In this document: one piece after another, positions 48,525 through 56,389 of the stretch
Layout: each line of letters begins with the position of its first letter
Position numbering within the stretch: the first letter of the stretch is position 1
Origin: an uncultured Oscillospiraceae bacterium
GTDB taxonomy: Bacteria; Bacillota; Clostridia; Oscillospirales; Ruminococcaceae
NCBI GenBank assembly: GCA_910578965.1
Contig: CAJTSP010000003.1
Coordinates: 1 to 60,175 of the forward strand
Length of the DNA stretch: 60,175 bases
Reading direction: 5' to 3'
Made by a program: the position numbers and the translations under genes
Notes under the pieces: generated by a model
What the model was told of the DNA's origin: nothing
What the model saw: the letters and a program-made list of their open reading frames with translations, nothing else
Databases searched by the model: none

Positions 48525-49823
48525 TCATTCGAGGAATCCCTTGTGGTGGCGCATAAGCATATAGCTTTCCATGCTGCGACTGGTATCCAGCGCCACGCCC
48601 ACCACAATGAGCAGGCTGGTGCCGCCCAACTGGATGTTCATGCCGGTGATCCGGCCCAGCAGGATGGGCAGCCCCGCTACCAGCATCAGGAAGACCGCGC
48701 CGATGAGGGTAATCTTGCTGAGGCATTTGGCAATAAAATCGCTCGTGGGCTTGCCCGGGCGGATGCCGGGGATCGCGCCATTGTTTTTGCGCAGGTTGTT
48801 GGCAATCTCCACCGGGTTATACTGGATGGCCACATAGAAATAGTTGAAAGCCAGGATCAGCAGCATATAAATGACCATATACACCATGCTGCTGTAGTTA
48901 AAGGTGTCAAAGAAGGACGCCCAGAACGGATGCGCGGTGCGGTCAAAGCTGATAAAGCTGCCGATGGTACTGGGGATGGAGCAGAGCGCCGAGGCAAAGA
49001 TGACCGGCATGACCCCGCTCATATTGACCTTGATGGGGATGTGGCTGGCCTGGCCGCCGTACATCTTGCGGCCCACTACCCGCTTGGCATACTGCACCGG
49101 GATACGCCGCTCGGCGTTGGTAAGCACCACCACGAAGACCACCACCGCCAGCGCAAGGATGCCAAGCAACGGCAGATAGATATAATACTGGGGCTTGCCG
49201 CCCTGGGCCTCGGTGAGCATGTTGCCGATGGTGCCGAACAGGTTTCTCCAACGGGAGATGATACCTGCAAAGATGAGCAGCGAAACGCCGTTGCCGATGC
49301 CCTTGGAGTCGATCTGCTCACCCATCCAGGTAACCAGGAGCGCGCCGGCGGTAAAGCAGAGGATAATGACCGCCATGCTGAACCAGGTCTCCCAGCCGGC
49401 ATAGTACTTGAGCGCGCCCATGTTGCGCAGGATAAACCAATAGCCGACCGACATGACCAGTGCAATGCCGCCCCCCACATACCGGGTGATGCGGGTAATC
49501 TTGCGCCGGCCCTCCTCGCCCTCCTTGCTCATGCGCTCGAGGGCCGGGATGGCCACCGTGAGCAACTGCATGATGATCGAGGCATTGATATACGGGGTAA
49601 CGCCCAGCGCAAAGACCGCGCACTGCGAGAGCGCGCCGCCGCTCATCATGTTGAGATAGGTGAGCATATTGCCGGAGTTAAACATGCTCTCGAGCAGGGC
49701 GGGGTTAATATAGGGCACCGTGACGTTACAGCCCAGCCGGAAGAGCACCAGGATGAGGAAGGTGTACAGCAGCCGCTTGCGCAGCTCCTCGATCTTCCAT
49801 GCGTTGCGGAACGTATCGAACAC
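48525..49823 (-). CDS. secY: Preprotein translocase subunit SecY
   Basis: Channel of the Sec translocon in the membrane, 432 aa with ten helices. Motifs: YTFLILVLFRLGCNVTVPYINP, GVTPYINASIIMQLLTVAIPALERM and the end MESYMLMRHHKGFLE. The GTG at 49823 sits 2 nt after the rplO stop, with GAGGTG 7 nt upstream. Typical place between rplO and adk. Confidence 0.97.
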   Translation of the reverse strand: MFDTFRNAWKIEELRKRLLYTFLILVLFRLGCNVTVPYINPALLESMFNSGNMLTYLNMMSGGALSQCAVFALGVTPYINASIIMQLLTVAIPALERMSKEGEEGRRKITRITRYVGGGIALVMSVGYWFILRNMGALKYYAGWETWFSMAVIILCFTAGALLVTWMGEQIDSKGIGNGVSLLIFAGIISRWRNLFGTIGNMLTEAQGGKPQYYIYLPLLGILALAVVVFVVVLTNAERRIPVQYAKRVVGRKMYGGQASHIPIKVNMSGVMPVIFASALCSIPSTIGSFISFDRTAHPFWASFFDTFNYSSMVYMVIYMLLILAFNYFYVAIQYNPVEIANNLRKNNGAIPGIRPGKPTSDFIAKCLSKITLIGAVFLMLVAGLPILLGRITGMNIQLGGTSLLIVVGVALDTSRSMESYMLMRHHKGFLE

Positions 49824-49824
49824 C

Positions 49825-50265
49825 TTAGATCACCTCGGCCTTCCCGCCTGCCTTTTCGATTTTTTCCTTGGCAGAGGCAGTATAGGCGGCTGCTTTGACG
49901 GTGAGTGCCTTGGTCAGCTCGCCGTTGCCCAGGACCTTGACGCCGTCCAGGGTCTTTTTTACCAGGCCGGCGGCCTTGAGGGCCTCGGCGTCCACCACGC
50001 TGCCTGCCTCAAAGCGGGCTTCCAGCTCGCTGATCTTAACAGTAGCATATTTGGTGGCGAAAATGTTGTTGAAACCGCGCTTGGGCAGCCGGCGCTGCAG
50101 CGGCATCTGGCCGCCCTCGAACCCGGCCTTTTTGACGCCGGACCGGGCCTTCTGGCCCTTGTGGCCATAGCCGGCGGTTTTGCCGTTGCCGCTGCCATGG
50201 CCGCGGCCCTTGCGGAACGCAGGGGTACTCGCGCCCTCGGCGGGCTTTAATTCATGAAGCTTCAA
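49825..50265 (-). CDS. rplO: 50S ribosomal protein L15
   Basis: 23S assembly protein, 146 aa. TTG start at 50265 (TTG AAG CTT CAT) gives the usual MKLHELKPAEG; GGAGG is 10 nt upstream. RGHGSGNGKTAGYGHKGQKAR and GFEGGQMPLQRRLPKRGF are uL15 signatures. It lies 21 nt after the stop of the L30 gene. Confidence 0.97.
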   Translation of the reverse strand: MKLHELKPAEGASTPAFRKGRGHGSGNGKTAGYGHKGQKARSGVKKAGFEGGQMPLQRRLPKRGFNNIFATKYATVKISELEARFEAGSVVDAEALKAAGLVKKTLDGVKVLGNGELTKALTVKAAAYTASAKEKIEKAGGKAEVI

Positions 50266-50286
50266 TGTGCTTGCACCTCCTTGCTG

Positions 50287-50672
50287 TTACGCTTTGGTGA
50301 CGGTGACCATGTGGGCGATCTTAGCGATCTTGCCGGCGGTCTGGGCATTGTCCGGCTGCACGGCGGTATCGCCGATCTTGCGCAGGCCAAGGCTGGCGGC
50401 GGTAGCGATCTGCTTATCGCTGCGGCCGGACAGGCTTTTGACCAGCCGCACCGTGACCCCGGCGGGTTTGGCGGCCTTTTGGGCAGCCGGCTTTTTGGCG
50501 GCCGGCTTTTTCTCGGCGGTTTCGCCCTCGGCCTTTTTGGCAGCCGGCTTTTTTCGGCGGTCTCGCCCTCGGCCTTTTTGGCGGCCGGCTTTTTGGCGGC
50601 GGGCTTTTTGGCCGGTTTTACTTCTTCGGCGGCAGCCTCGACGGCGGCGGCCTTCTTTTCGGTTTCTGCCAT
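50287..50672 (-). CDS. rpmD: 50S ribosomal protein L30 with long Ala/Lys/Pro extension; frame broken at an A6 run
   Basis: The L30 core (VTVRLVKSLSGRSDKQIATAASLG, LRKIGDTAVQPDNAQTAGKI) occupies 50287-50457. ATG at 50672 with GGAGG 8 nt upstream opens a Lys/Ala/Pro-rich stretch (MAETEKKAAAVEAAAEE, then repeats of KKPAAKK) in a different frame. The distance 50672-50287 is 386 nt, not a multiple of 3; the two parts join if one base is re-read (-1) or inserted at the A6 run on the minus strand (T6 at 50549-50554), in GCC-GAA-AAA-AGC. Core L30 is about 58 aa, so the predicted product is near 128 aa. Either a sequencing or assembly error, a mutation, or frameshifting. Confidence 0.8.
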
Positions 50673-50685
50673 TGCTGCTGCCTCC

Positions 50686-51189
50686 TTATCCAAAGATTTC
50701 CTTCACGGTCTTGCCGCGCTTTTGCGCAACGCTCTCGGCGCTTACAAGGCTGCACAGGCCGTTAAAGGTGGCGGTGACCACGTTGCAGGGGTTGTTGGAG
50801 CGCAGGCACTTGGTACGGATGTCCTTGATGCCGGCGGCCTCCAGAACGGCACGCACCGGGCCGCCGGCGATCACGCCGGTGCCTTCGGGGGCCGGGCGCA
50901 TCAGCACGCGGCCGGCGCCGAACGCGCCGATGACCTCGTGGGGGATGGTGGTGCCCTTGAGCTCGATCTTGCGCATGTTCTTTTTGGCGGCCTCGATGCC
51001 CTTGCGGATCGCCTCGGGGACCTCGCCGGCCTTGCCCATGCCAAAGCCGATGGTGCCCTTGCCGTCGCCCACAACCACCAGCGCGCTGAACTTCATGACC
51101 CGGCCGCCCTTGACGGTTTTGGAAACGCGGTTGATCGAGACAACCTTTTCGATCATGCCGTCGTCCACTTCACGATTTCTTCTCTCCAT
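50686..51189 (-). CDS. rpsE: 30S ribosomal protein S5
   Basis: 16S protein affecting decoding, 167 aa. VVSINRVSKTVKGGRVMKFSALVVVGDG, IGFGMGKAGEVPEAIRKGIEAAKKNM and LRSNNPCNVVTATFNGL are uS5 marks. Starts at ATG 51189 with AGGATCC-type site; ends 14 nt before the L30 start. Confidence 0.97.
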   Translation of the reverse strand: MERRNREVDDGMIEKVVSINRVSKTVKGGRVMKFSALVVVGDGKGTIGFGMGKAGEVPEAIRKGIEAAKKNMRKIELKGTTIPHEVIGAFGAGRVLMRPAPEGTGVIAGGPVRAVLEAAGIKDIRTKCLRSNNPCNVVTATFNGLCSLVSAESVAQKRGKTVKEIFG

Positions 51190-51200
51190 GTGGATCCTCC

Positions 51201-51560
51201 TTACAGCTCAAGGCCGCCTTCGCGGGCGCCCTCGGCCAAAGCTTTCACGCGGCCATGATACACAAAGCCGCCCCGGTCGAACACGACGGTCTTGATGCCC
51301 TTTGCAAGGGCCTTTTCTGCGATCCGCTTGCCGACCTTGCCGGCAGCCTCGATGTTGCCGCCAAAGCCCTCAAAATCCTTGTCCATGCTGGAGGCGCTGA
51401 CCAGGGTTACGCCGGCCGCGTCATCAATGATCTGGGCATAGATGTGCTTGGAGGAGCGGAACACGTCCAGACGGGGGCGCTCAGCGGTGCCGCTGATCTT
51501 GCCGCGCACACGGCGGTGACGACGAAGCCGCGCTTCGTTCTTGTCAGGCTTATTGACCAT
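51201..51560 (-). CDS. rplR: 50S ribosomal protein L18
   Basis: 5S rRNA-binding protein, 119 aa. RRHRRVRGKISGTAERPRLDVFRSSKHIYAQIIDD and FDRGGFVYHGRVKALAEGAREGGLEL are diagnostic of uL18. Follows rplF by 18 nt. Confidence 0.97.
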   Translation of the reverse strand: MVNKPDKNEARLRRHRRVRGKISGTAERPRLDVFRSSKHIYAQIIDDAAGVTLVSASSMDKDFEGFGGNIEAAGKVGKRIAEKALAKGIKTVVFDRGGFVYHGRVKALAEGAREGGLEL

Positions 51561-51578
51561 TGTTCTTCACTCCTTCCC

Positions 51579-52127
51579 TTACTTGCCCTTGCCGGCCTTG
51601 CCCTCTTTGCGGATGATATGCTCGCCCGCATAGCGGATGCCCTTGCCCTTATACGGCTCGGGCGGGCGCTTCTCGCGCACCTCCGCCGCAAACTGGCCGA
51701 CCTTTTGCTTGTCGATGCCCTTGATGAGGATGGTGTTGGGGTCCGGGGCCTCGATGGTGATGTCCTCGGTATCCGAAACGATGACCTGATGCGAGTAGCC
51801 CAGGTTCATCACAAGGTCCTTGCCCTGCTTGGCCACACGGTAGCCGACGCCCTGCACCTCCAGCTTTTTCTCAAAGCCGTGCATAACGCCCTCCACCATG
51901 TTGTTCAGGTTGGTGCGGGTGAGCCCATGCAGGCTGCGGGCCTGCTTTTCGTCGTTGGGGCGGGTAACCAGAAGCTCGCCCCCCTCGACCTTGACGGTCA
52001 TAAGGGGATGGTAGCTGGAATGCAGGCTGCCCTTGGGGCCCTTCACGGACACGGTGTGTTCGGCCTCGTCGACCTTAACCTCAACGCCCGCGGGAATGAC
52101 GATGGGTTTTCTTCCAATTCTCGACAT
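51579..52127 (-). CDS. rplF: 50S ribosomal protein L6
   Basis: Factor-binding-site protein, 182 aa. MSRIGRKPIVIPAGVEV start, VKGPKGSL, GVGYRVAKQGKDLVMNLGYSHQV and PEPYKGKGIRYAGEHIIRKEGKAGK are uL6 signatures. Follows rpsH by 20 nt. Confidence 0.97.
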   Translation of the reverse strand: MSRIGRKPIVIPAGVEVKVDEAEHTVSVKGPKGSLHSSYHPLMTVKVEGGELLVTRPNDEKQARSLHGLTRTNLNNMVEGVMHGFEKKLEVQGVGYRVAKQGKDLVMNLGYSHQVIVSDTEDITIEAPDPNTILIKGIDKQKVGQFAAEVREKRPPEPYKGKGIRYAGEHIIRKEGKAGKGK

Positions 52128-52147
52128 TGTCTTTTACTGCCCCTTTC

Positions 52148-52546
52148 TTACCACACAAAGGCGAGGACTTCCCCGCCGACATGGGCCGCGCGGGCGGCCT
52201 TATCGGTCATGACCCCTTTGGAGGTGGAGATGATCGCGGTGCCCAGGCCCTTCATGACCTTGGGCATATCCTCGCAGTTGGTGTAGATGCGCAGGCCGGG
52301 CTTGGAGACCCGGCGCAGCCCGGCGATGACCGGCGCGCCGTTTTGCTGGTACTTAAGCGCCACGCGCAGCATCCCCTGCTTGTCGTCTTCAATGACCTGT
52401 ACGCCCTTGACGTAACCCTCTTCCACCAGGATCTTGCAGATCGCCTTTTTCAGGTTGGAAGCCGGAATATCCACCGAAGGGTGTTTGGCACTGCTTGCGT
52501 TGCGGATGCGGGTGAGCAGGTCCGCGATGGGATCGGTAATTTGCAT
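52148..52546 (-). CDS. rpsH: 30S ribosomal protein S8
   Basis: Primary 16S binder, 132 aa. MQITDPIADLLTRIRNAS and the C-terminal GLGTAIISTSKGVMTDKAARAAHVGGEVLAFVW are diagnostic. In E. coli S8 represses the spc operon at the L5 site; whether that holds here is unknown. Confidence 0.97.
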   Translation of the reverse strand: MQITDPIADLLTRIRNASSAKHPSVDIPASNLKKAICKILVEEGYVKGVQVIEDDKQGMLRVALKYQQNGAPVIAGLRRVSKPGLRIYTNCEDMPKVMKGLGTAIISTSKGVMTDKAARAAHVGGEVLAFVW

Positions 52547-52629
52547 GCCACTAACCTCCTAATTTTCATACCGCCTTGGGGCCGGTGCATCGGCTTTTTA
52601 GGCGGTGCTTGCAGCCAAGCTGTTTTGTT

Positions 52630-52815
52630 TTACCAGCTTGCTTTTTTCACGCCCGGAATCTCGCCCTTATAGGCAAGCTCGCGGAAGCAGATGCGGCAGA
52701 CGCCGTATTTGCGCAGATAGGCGTGCGGGCGGCCGCAGATCTTGCAGCGGTTGTAGCCGCGGGTAGAGAACTTGGGCTCGCGCTGCTGCTTGAGCTTCAT
52801 GGATGTTTTTGCCAC
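52630..52815 (-). CDS. rpsN: 30S ribosomal protein S14 type Z
   Basis: Zinc-ribbon S14, 61 aa: CKICGRPHAYLRKYGVCRICFRELAYKGEIPGVKKASW carries CxxC...CxxC (quoted by its key Cys). This short zinc form is typical of Firmicutes. GTG start at 52815 with GGGAGGGGG upstream. Lies 17 nt after rplE. Confidence 0.97.
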   Translation of the reverse strand: MAKTSMKLKQQREPKFSTRGYNRCKICGRPHAYLRKYGVCRICFRELAYKGEIPGVKKASW

Positions 52816-52832
52816 GGTCGTTTCCCCCTCCC

Positions 52833-53372
52833 TTAGTTCGCAAAGGGGGCGCCGAGAGCCTTGAGCAGCTCCTTGCCCTCTTCGTCGGTTTTGGCGGTGG
52901 TAACAAAGCAGATGTCCATGCCGCGCACCGCATCGATCTTGTCGTAGTCGATCTCGGGGAAGATCAACTGCTCCTTGATGCCCACGGCGTAGTTGCCGCG
53001 GCCGTCGAACGAGTTGCCGTTGATGCCGCGGAAATCGCGCACGCGGGGCAGCGCCACGCTGAACAGCCGGTCCACAAACTCGTACATGCGCTCGCCGCGC
53101 AGGGTGACCTTAGCGCCGATGGGCATGCCCTCGCGCAGCTTAAAGTTCGCAACGCTCTTTTTGGCCTTGCAGACGATGGCCTTCTGGCCGGTGACCTGTG
53201 CAAGGTCAGACAAAATCGCATCCATGATCTTGGCATTGTCCTTAACCTCGCCGCAGCCGACATTGACGACGACCTTGTCGAGCCTCGGGATCTGCATCAC
53301 GCTCTTGTAGCCAAACTGCTTCATCAAAGCGGGAGCAACTTCGTTGACATATTTTTCTTTCAGACGTGCCAT
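52833..53372 (-). CDS. rplE: 50S ribosomal protein L5
   Basis: 5S rRNA-binding protein, 179 aa. MARLKEKYVNEVAPALMKQFGYKSVMQIPRLDKVVVNVGCGE, KKSVANFKLREGMPIGAKVTLRG and DIDYDK-type acidic C-terminus identify uL5. Standard order after rplX. Confidence 0.97.
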   Translation of the reverse strand: MARLKEKYVNEVAPALMKQFGYKSVMQIPRLDKVVVNVGCGEVKDNAKIMDAILSDLAQVTGQKAIVCKAKKSVANFKLREGMPIGAKVTLRGERMYEFVDRLFSVALPRVRDFRGINGNSFDGRGNYAVGIKEQLIFPEIDYDKIDAVRGMDICFVTTAKTDEEGKELLKALGAPFAN

Positions 53373-53389
53373 TTACGGTTTCTCCCTCC

Positions 53390-53704
53390 TTACAGCGCAG
53401 CGCCGCACTTGCGGCAGACGCGCACATTCTTGCCGTCCTTAACAGAGTGGGCCACGCGGGTGGCCTTGCCGCATTTGGGGCAGACCGGCATTACCTTGCA
53501 GGCGTACAGGGCGCCCTCGGCCTTTACGATGCCGCCCTGCTCGCCCTGGCGACGGGGCTTGACATGCTTTGTGACCATGTTGCGCCCCTCGACAATGACC
53601 TTGCCCTCCTTGGGGCTGACAGCCAGCACCTTGCCGGTCTGGCCCTTGTCCTTGCCGCTGATAATCATAACGGTGTCGCCGGTTTTAACATGAAGATTGT
53701 TCAC
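53390..53704 (-). CDS. rplX: 50S ribosomal protein L24
   Basis: Assembly-initiator protein, 104 aa. GTG at 53704 with AAGGAGG 8 nt upstream, starting NNLHVKTGDTVMIISGKDKGQTGKV; KOW motif and ARxVK strand follow, and the end has two CxxC pairs (CPKCGKA, CRKCGAAL), a zinc-ribbon form. The longer frame from 53737 has no ribosome site. Confidence 0.96.
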   Translation of the reverse strand: MNNLHVKTGDTVMIISGKDKGQTGKVLAVSPKEGKVIVEGRNMVTKHVKPRRQGEQGGIVKAEGALYACKVMPVCPKCGKATRVAHSVKDGKNVRVCRKCGAAL

Positions 53705-53717
53705 TCTTAAAACCTCC

Positions 53718-54086
53718 TTACAGCGATTCCGGGGCAAGGCTCAGGATCTTCAGGTAGCCGTGCTCGCGCAGCTCGCGGGCCACTGGTCCAAAGATACGGG
53801 TGCCTCTCGGGTTTTTATCCTCACGGATGATGACGGCGGCGTTCTCGTCGAACCGGATGTAGCTGCCGTCCTCGCGGCGCAGCCCGTGCTTGGAACGCAC
53901 GATCACGGCCTTTACGACGTCGCCCTTTTTGACGGTGCCGCCGGGCGCGGCCTTTTTGACCGAGGCCACGACCACGTCGCCGATGTTTGCATATCTCTTG
54001 CGGGAACCGCCCAGCACACGGATGCACATCAGTTCCTTGGCGCCCGTGTTGTCGGCTACTTTGAGATAAGTTTGCATCTGAACCAT
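53718..54086 (-). CDS. rplN: 50S ribosomal protein L14
   Basis: 23S protein at the subunit interface, 122 aa. Starts MVQMQTYLKVADNTGAKELMCIRVLGGS; DVVKAVIVRSKHGLRREDGSYIRFDENAAVII and RGTRIFGPVARELR are uL14 signatures. AGGAGG is 9 nt before the ATG. Confidence 0.98.
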   Translation of the reverse strand: MVQMQTYLKVADNTGAKELMCIRVLGGSRKRYANIGDVVVASVKKAAPGGTVKKGDVVKAVIVRSKHGLRREDGSYIRFDENAAVIIREDKNPRGTRIFGPVARELREHGYLKILSLAPESL

Positions 54087-54116
54087 CGCTCAGATCCTCC
54101 TTTCAAAGAAACAGCC

Positions 54117-54371
54117 TTATTTGGCCTTCTCAACAATTTCGACCAGGCGCCAGCGCTTGTCCTTGGACAGGGGCCGGGTTTCCATGATCCTGACACGGTC
54201 GCCAATGCCGCACTCGTTTTTCTCGTCGTGGGCCTTGAACTTCACGGTACGCTTCATGATCTTTTTGTACAGGGGATGCTGCACGCTGTCGCGGACAGCC
54301 ACCACGATGGTCTTGTCCATCTTGTCGGACACAACCGTGCCGACGCGGGTCTTCCTCAAATTGCGCTCCAT
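54117..54371 (-). CDS. rpsQ: 30S ribosomal protein S17
   Basis: 16S 5' domain binder, 84 aa. RKTRVGTVVSDKMDKTIVVAV, HPLYKKIMKRTVKFKAHDEKN and GDRVRIMETRPLSKDKRWRL are diagnostic. Preceded by rpmC, 13 nt away. Confidence 0.98.
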   Translation of the reverse strand: MERNLRKTRVGTVVSDKMDKTIVVAVRDSVQHPLYKKIMKRTVKFKAHDEKNECGIGDRVRIMETRPLSKDKRWRLVEIVEKAK

Positions 54372-54384
54372 CGTTTAACCCCCC

Positions 54385-54570
54385 TTATGCTTTCTCTGCA
54401 AGGACAGTCAGCACACGGGCGATGTCCTTTTTGACGATCTCGATGCGGCCGGGATTGTCCAACTGGTTGATGGCGTGCTGAAAGCGAAGGTTGAACAGCT
54501 CTTCCTTCAGCTCAGCCAGCTTCTTGTTCAGCTCAACGCCCGACATTTCACGCAGCTCAGCAGCTTTCAT
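54385..54570 (-). CDS. rpmC: 50S ribosomal protein L29
   Basis: Small exit-tunnel protein, 61 aa: MKAAELREMSGVELNKKLAE then KEELFNLRFQHAINQLDNPG. ATG at 54570 with GAGGAGG upstream; the longer open frame is not used. Site where SRP and trigger factor dock together with L23. Confidence 0.97.
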   Translation of the reverse strand: MKAAELREMSGVELNKKLAELKEELFNLRFQHAINQLDNPGRIEIVKKDIARVLTVLAEKA

Positions 54571-54575
54571 TACGC

Positions 54576-54998
54576 TCAAACCTCCTCTGTGGCTTCCCGC
54601 GCCGTAAACTTGCACTTCACGGGGAGCTTGTGCATCGCAAGGCGCAGCGCCTCACGGGCGGTGGCCTCGTCGACGTCGGCCAGCTCAAAGAGCACCCGGC
54701 CGGGCTTGACCACGGCCACCCAGTACTCGGGGCTGCCCTTGCCGGAGCCCATGCGGGTCTCGGCCGGCTTTTCGGTGACGGGCTTGTCGGGGAAGATCTT
54801 GATCCAGACCTTGCCGCCGCGCTTGATATAGCGGGTCATGGCGATACGGGCGGCCTCGATCTGACGGCTGTCGATCCAGCCGGGCTCGAGGGCCACCAGG
54901 CCGTACTGGCCCTGGTTGACGGTATTGCCGCGCATGGCCTTACCGGTCATGCGGCCGCGGTGCACGCGGCGGTATTTAACGCGCTTGGGCAGTAACAT
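54576..54998 (-). CDS. rplP: 50S ribosomal protein L16
   Basis: A-site tRNA region protein, 140 aa. [86 protein letters not shown] identify uL16 (key GSGKGxPEYWVA). Start overlaps the rpsC stop (TAATG). Confidence 0.98.
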   Translation of the reverse strand: [140 protein letters not shown]

Positions 54999-55732
54999 TA
55001 CCGGTTGCCTCCTTCCTTGCGGTCCCCACGGTCACGGCGGGGGCGGTCCTCACGCGGGGGACGGGTCTCCTCGGCAGGCTTGGAGCCCTTGAGCACCTCG
55101 CCCTTGTACACCCACACCTTTACGCCGATGCGGCCATAGGTGGTGGCGGCCTCTGCAAAGCCGTAATCGATGTCGGCGCGCAGGGTCTGCAGGGGGATGG
55201 TGCCCTCGTGGTAGCTCTCGGTGCGGGCGATGTCCGCGCCGCCCAAACGGCCCGAGACCTGGGTTTTGATGCCCTTGGCCCCGCGCTGCATGGCGCGGCC
55301 CATGCACTGCTTCATAGCGCGGCGGAAACCGATGCGGCGCTCGAGCTGGCCGGCGATGTTCTCGGCCACGAGCTGGGCGTTGGTGTCCATGTTGCGCACT
55401 TCCACGATGTTGACGTTAACGCTTTTGCCGATCAGCTTTTCAAGCTGGACGCGCAGCTTTTCGATCTCGGCGCCGCCCTTGCCGATGACCATGCCGGGCT
55501 TGGCGCACCAGATGCTCACCTTGACCCGGGGCGCGCCGGACTGGCTGTCCACCGTGCGCTCGATCTCAATCTTGGGGATGCCGGCGCCGAAGAGCTGCTT
55601 TTTGAGGGTCTTGCGGATCTTGTGATCCTCAACCAGGATGTCGCCGAACTCCTTTTTGGAGGCAAACCAGCGGCTGTCCCAATCCTTGATAACGCCCACG
55701 CGAAGGCCGTGGGGATTCACTTTCTGGCCCAT
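54998..55732 (-). CDS. rpsC: 30S ribosomal protein S3
   Basis: mRNA entry-site protein, 244 aa. MGQKVNPHGLRVGVIKDWDSRWFA start, KH domain (PGMVIGKGGAEIEKLRVQLEKL), and GRLGGADIARTESYHEGTIPLQTLRADIDYGFAEA. The C-terminal tail is Arg/Asp-rich (DRPRRDRGDRKEGGNR), an extension common in this group. One-base overlap with rplP. Confidence 0.98.
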   Translation of the reverse strand: MGQKVNPHGLRVGVIKDWDSRWFASKKEFGDILVEDHKIRKTLKKQLFGAGIPKIEIERTVDSQSGAPRVKVSIWCAKPGMVIGKGGAEIEKLRVQLEKLIGKSVNVNIVEVRNMDTNAQLVAENIAGQLERRIGFRRAMKQCMGRAMQRGAKGIKTQVSGRLGGADIARTESYHEGTIPLQTLRADIDYGFAEAATTYGRIGVKVWVYKGEVLKGSKPAEETRPPREDRPRRDRGDRKEGGNR

Positions 55733-55748
55733 TGTTTCCCTCCTCCTC

Positions 55749-56084
55749 TTATTCTTTCTCTTTGAGGACCACGGTAACGTGGCTGGTCCTCTTCAAAATG
55801 CGGAACGCGCGCCCCTGGGCCCGCGGCATGATGCGTTTGAGGGTGGGGCCGGGAGTGACGAAGCACTCGGCGACGTACAGGGCGTTTTTATCCATGTTGT
55901 GGTTGTTCTCGGCATTTGCCGCGGCCGACTTGACCAGCTTGAAAAGCGGCTCGCAGGCGGCCTTTTGGGTATATTGCAAAATCGCCAGCGCCTTATCTAC
56001 CGGCTGGTTGCGGATCAGATCCAGCACGACCGAAACCTTGCGGGGGCTGATGCGGGCGTAGCGAAGATGTGCCCTTGCTTCCAT
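55749..56084 (-). CDS. rplV: 50S ribosomal protein L22
   Basis: Exit-tunnel protein, 111 aa. ARAHLRYARISPRKVSVVLDLIRNQPVDKALAILQY and MPRAQGRAFRILKRTSHVTVVL are diagnostic; the tunnel hairpin loop is kept. It ends 16 nt before rpsC. Confidence 0.98.
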   Translation of the reverse strand: MEARAHLRYARISPRKVSVVLDLIRNQPVDKALAILQYTQKAACEPLFKLVKSAAANAENNHNMDKNALYVAECFVTPGPTLKRIMPRAQGRAFRILKRTSHVTVVLKEKE

Positions 56085-56101
56085 GTCGTCTTTCTCCTCT
56101 C

Positions 56102-56374
56102 TTACTTATTGGTCTTTGCGCCCGCGTGGCCCCGGAAGGTGCGGGTGGGCGCAAACTCACCCAGCTTGTGGCCCACCATGTCCTCGGTGATATACACAGG
56201 CACATGCTTGCGCCCGTCGTGCACCGCAAAGGTGTGGCCCACAAAGTCGGGGAAGATGGTGGAGGAGCGGCTCCAGGTTTTAAGCACCTGCTTTTTGCCG
56301 GATTCGTTCATGGCCTTGACGCGCTTGAGCAAAACAGGAAGGACGTAAGGCCCTTTTTTAACACTTCTACCCAT
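56102..56374 (-). CDS. rpsS: 30S ribosomal protein S19
   Basis: 16S head protein, 90 aa. MGRSVKKGPYVLPVLLKRV, TWSRSSTIFPDFVGHTFAVHDGRKHVPVYITEDMVGHKLGEFAPTRTFRGH are diagnostic. Between rplB and rplV. Confidence 0.98.
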   Translation of the reverse strand: MGRSVKKGPYVLPVLLKRVKAMNESGKKQVLKTWSRSSTIFPDFVGHTFAVHDGRKHVPVYITEDMVGHKLGEFAPTRTFRGHAGAKTNK

Positions 56375-56389
56375 GTTCGTTCTCCTCTC

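Noticed and set aside
48483..49898. 471-aa open frame antisense to secY
   Set aside because: His/Asp-rich low-complexity translation is a shadow of a membrane protein; secY is unmistakable on the other strand.
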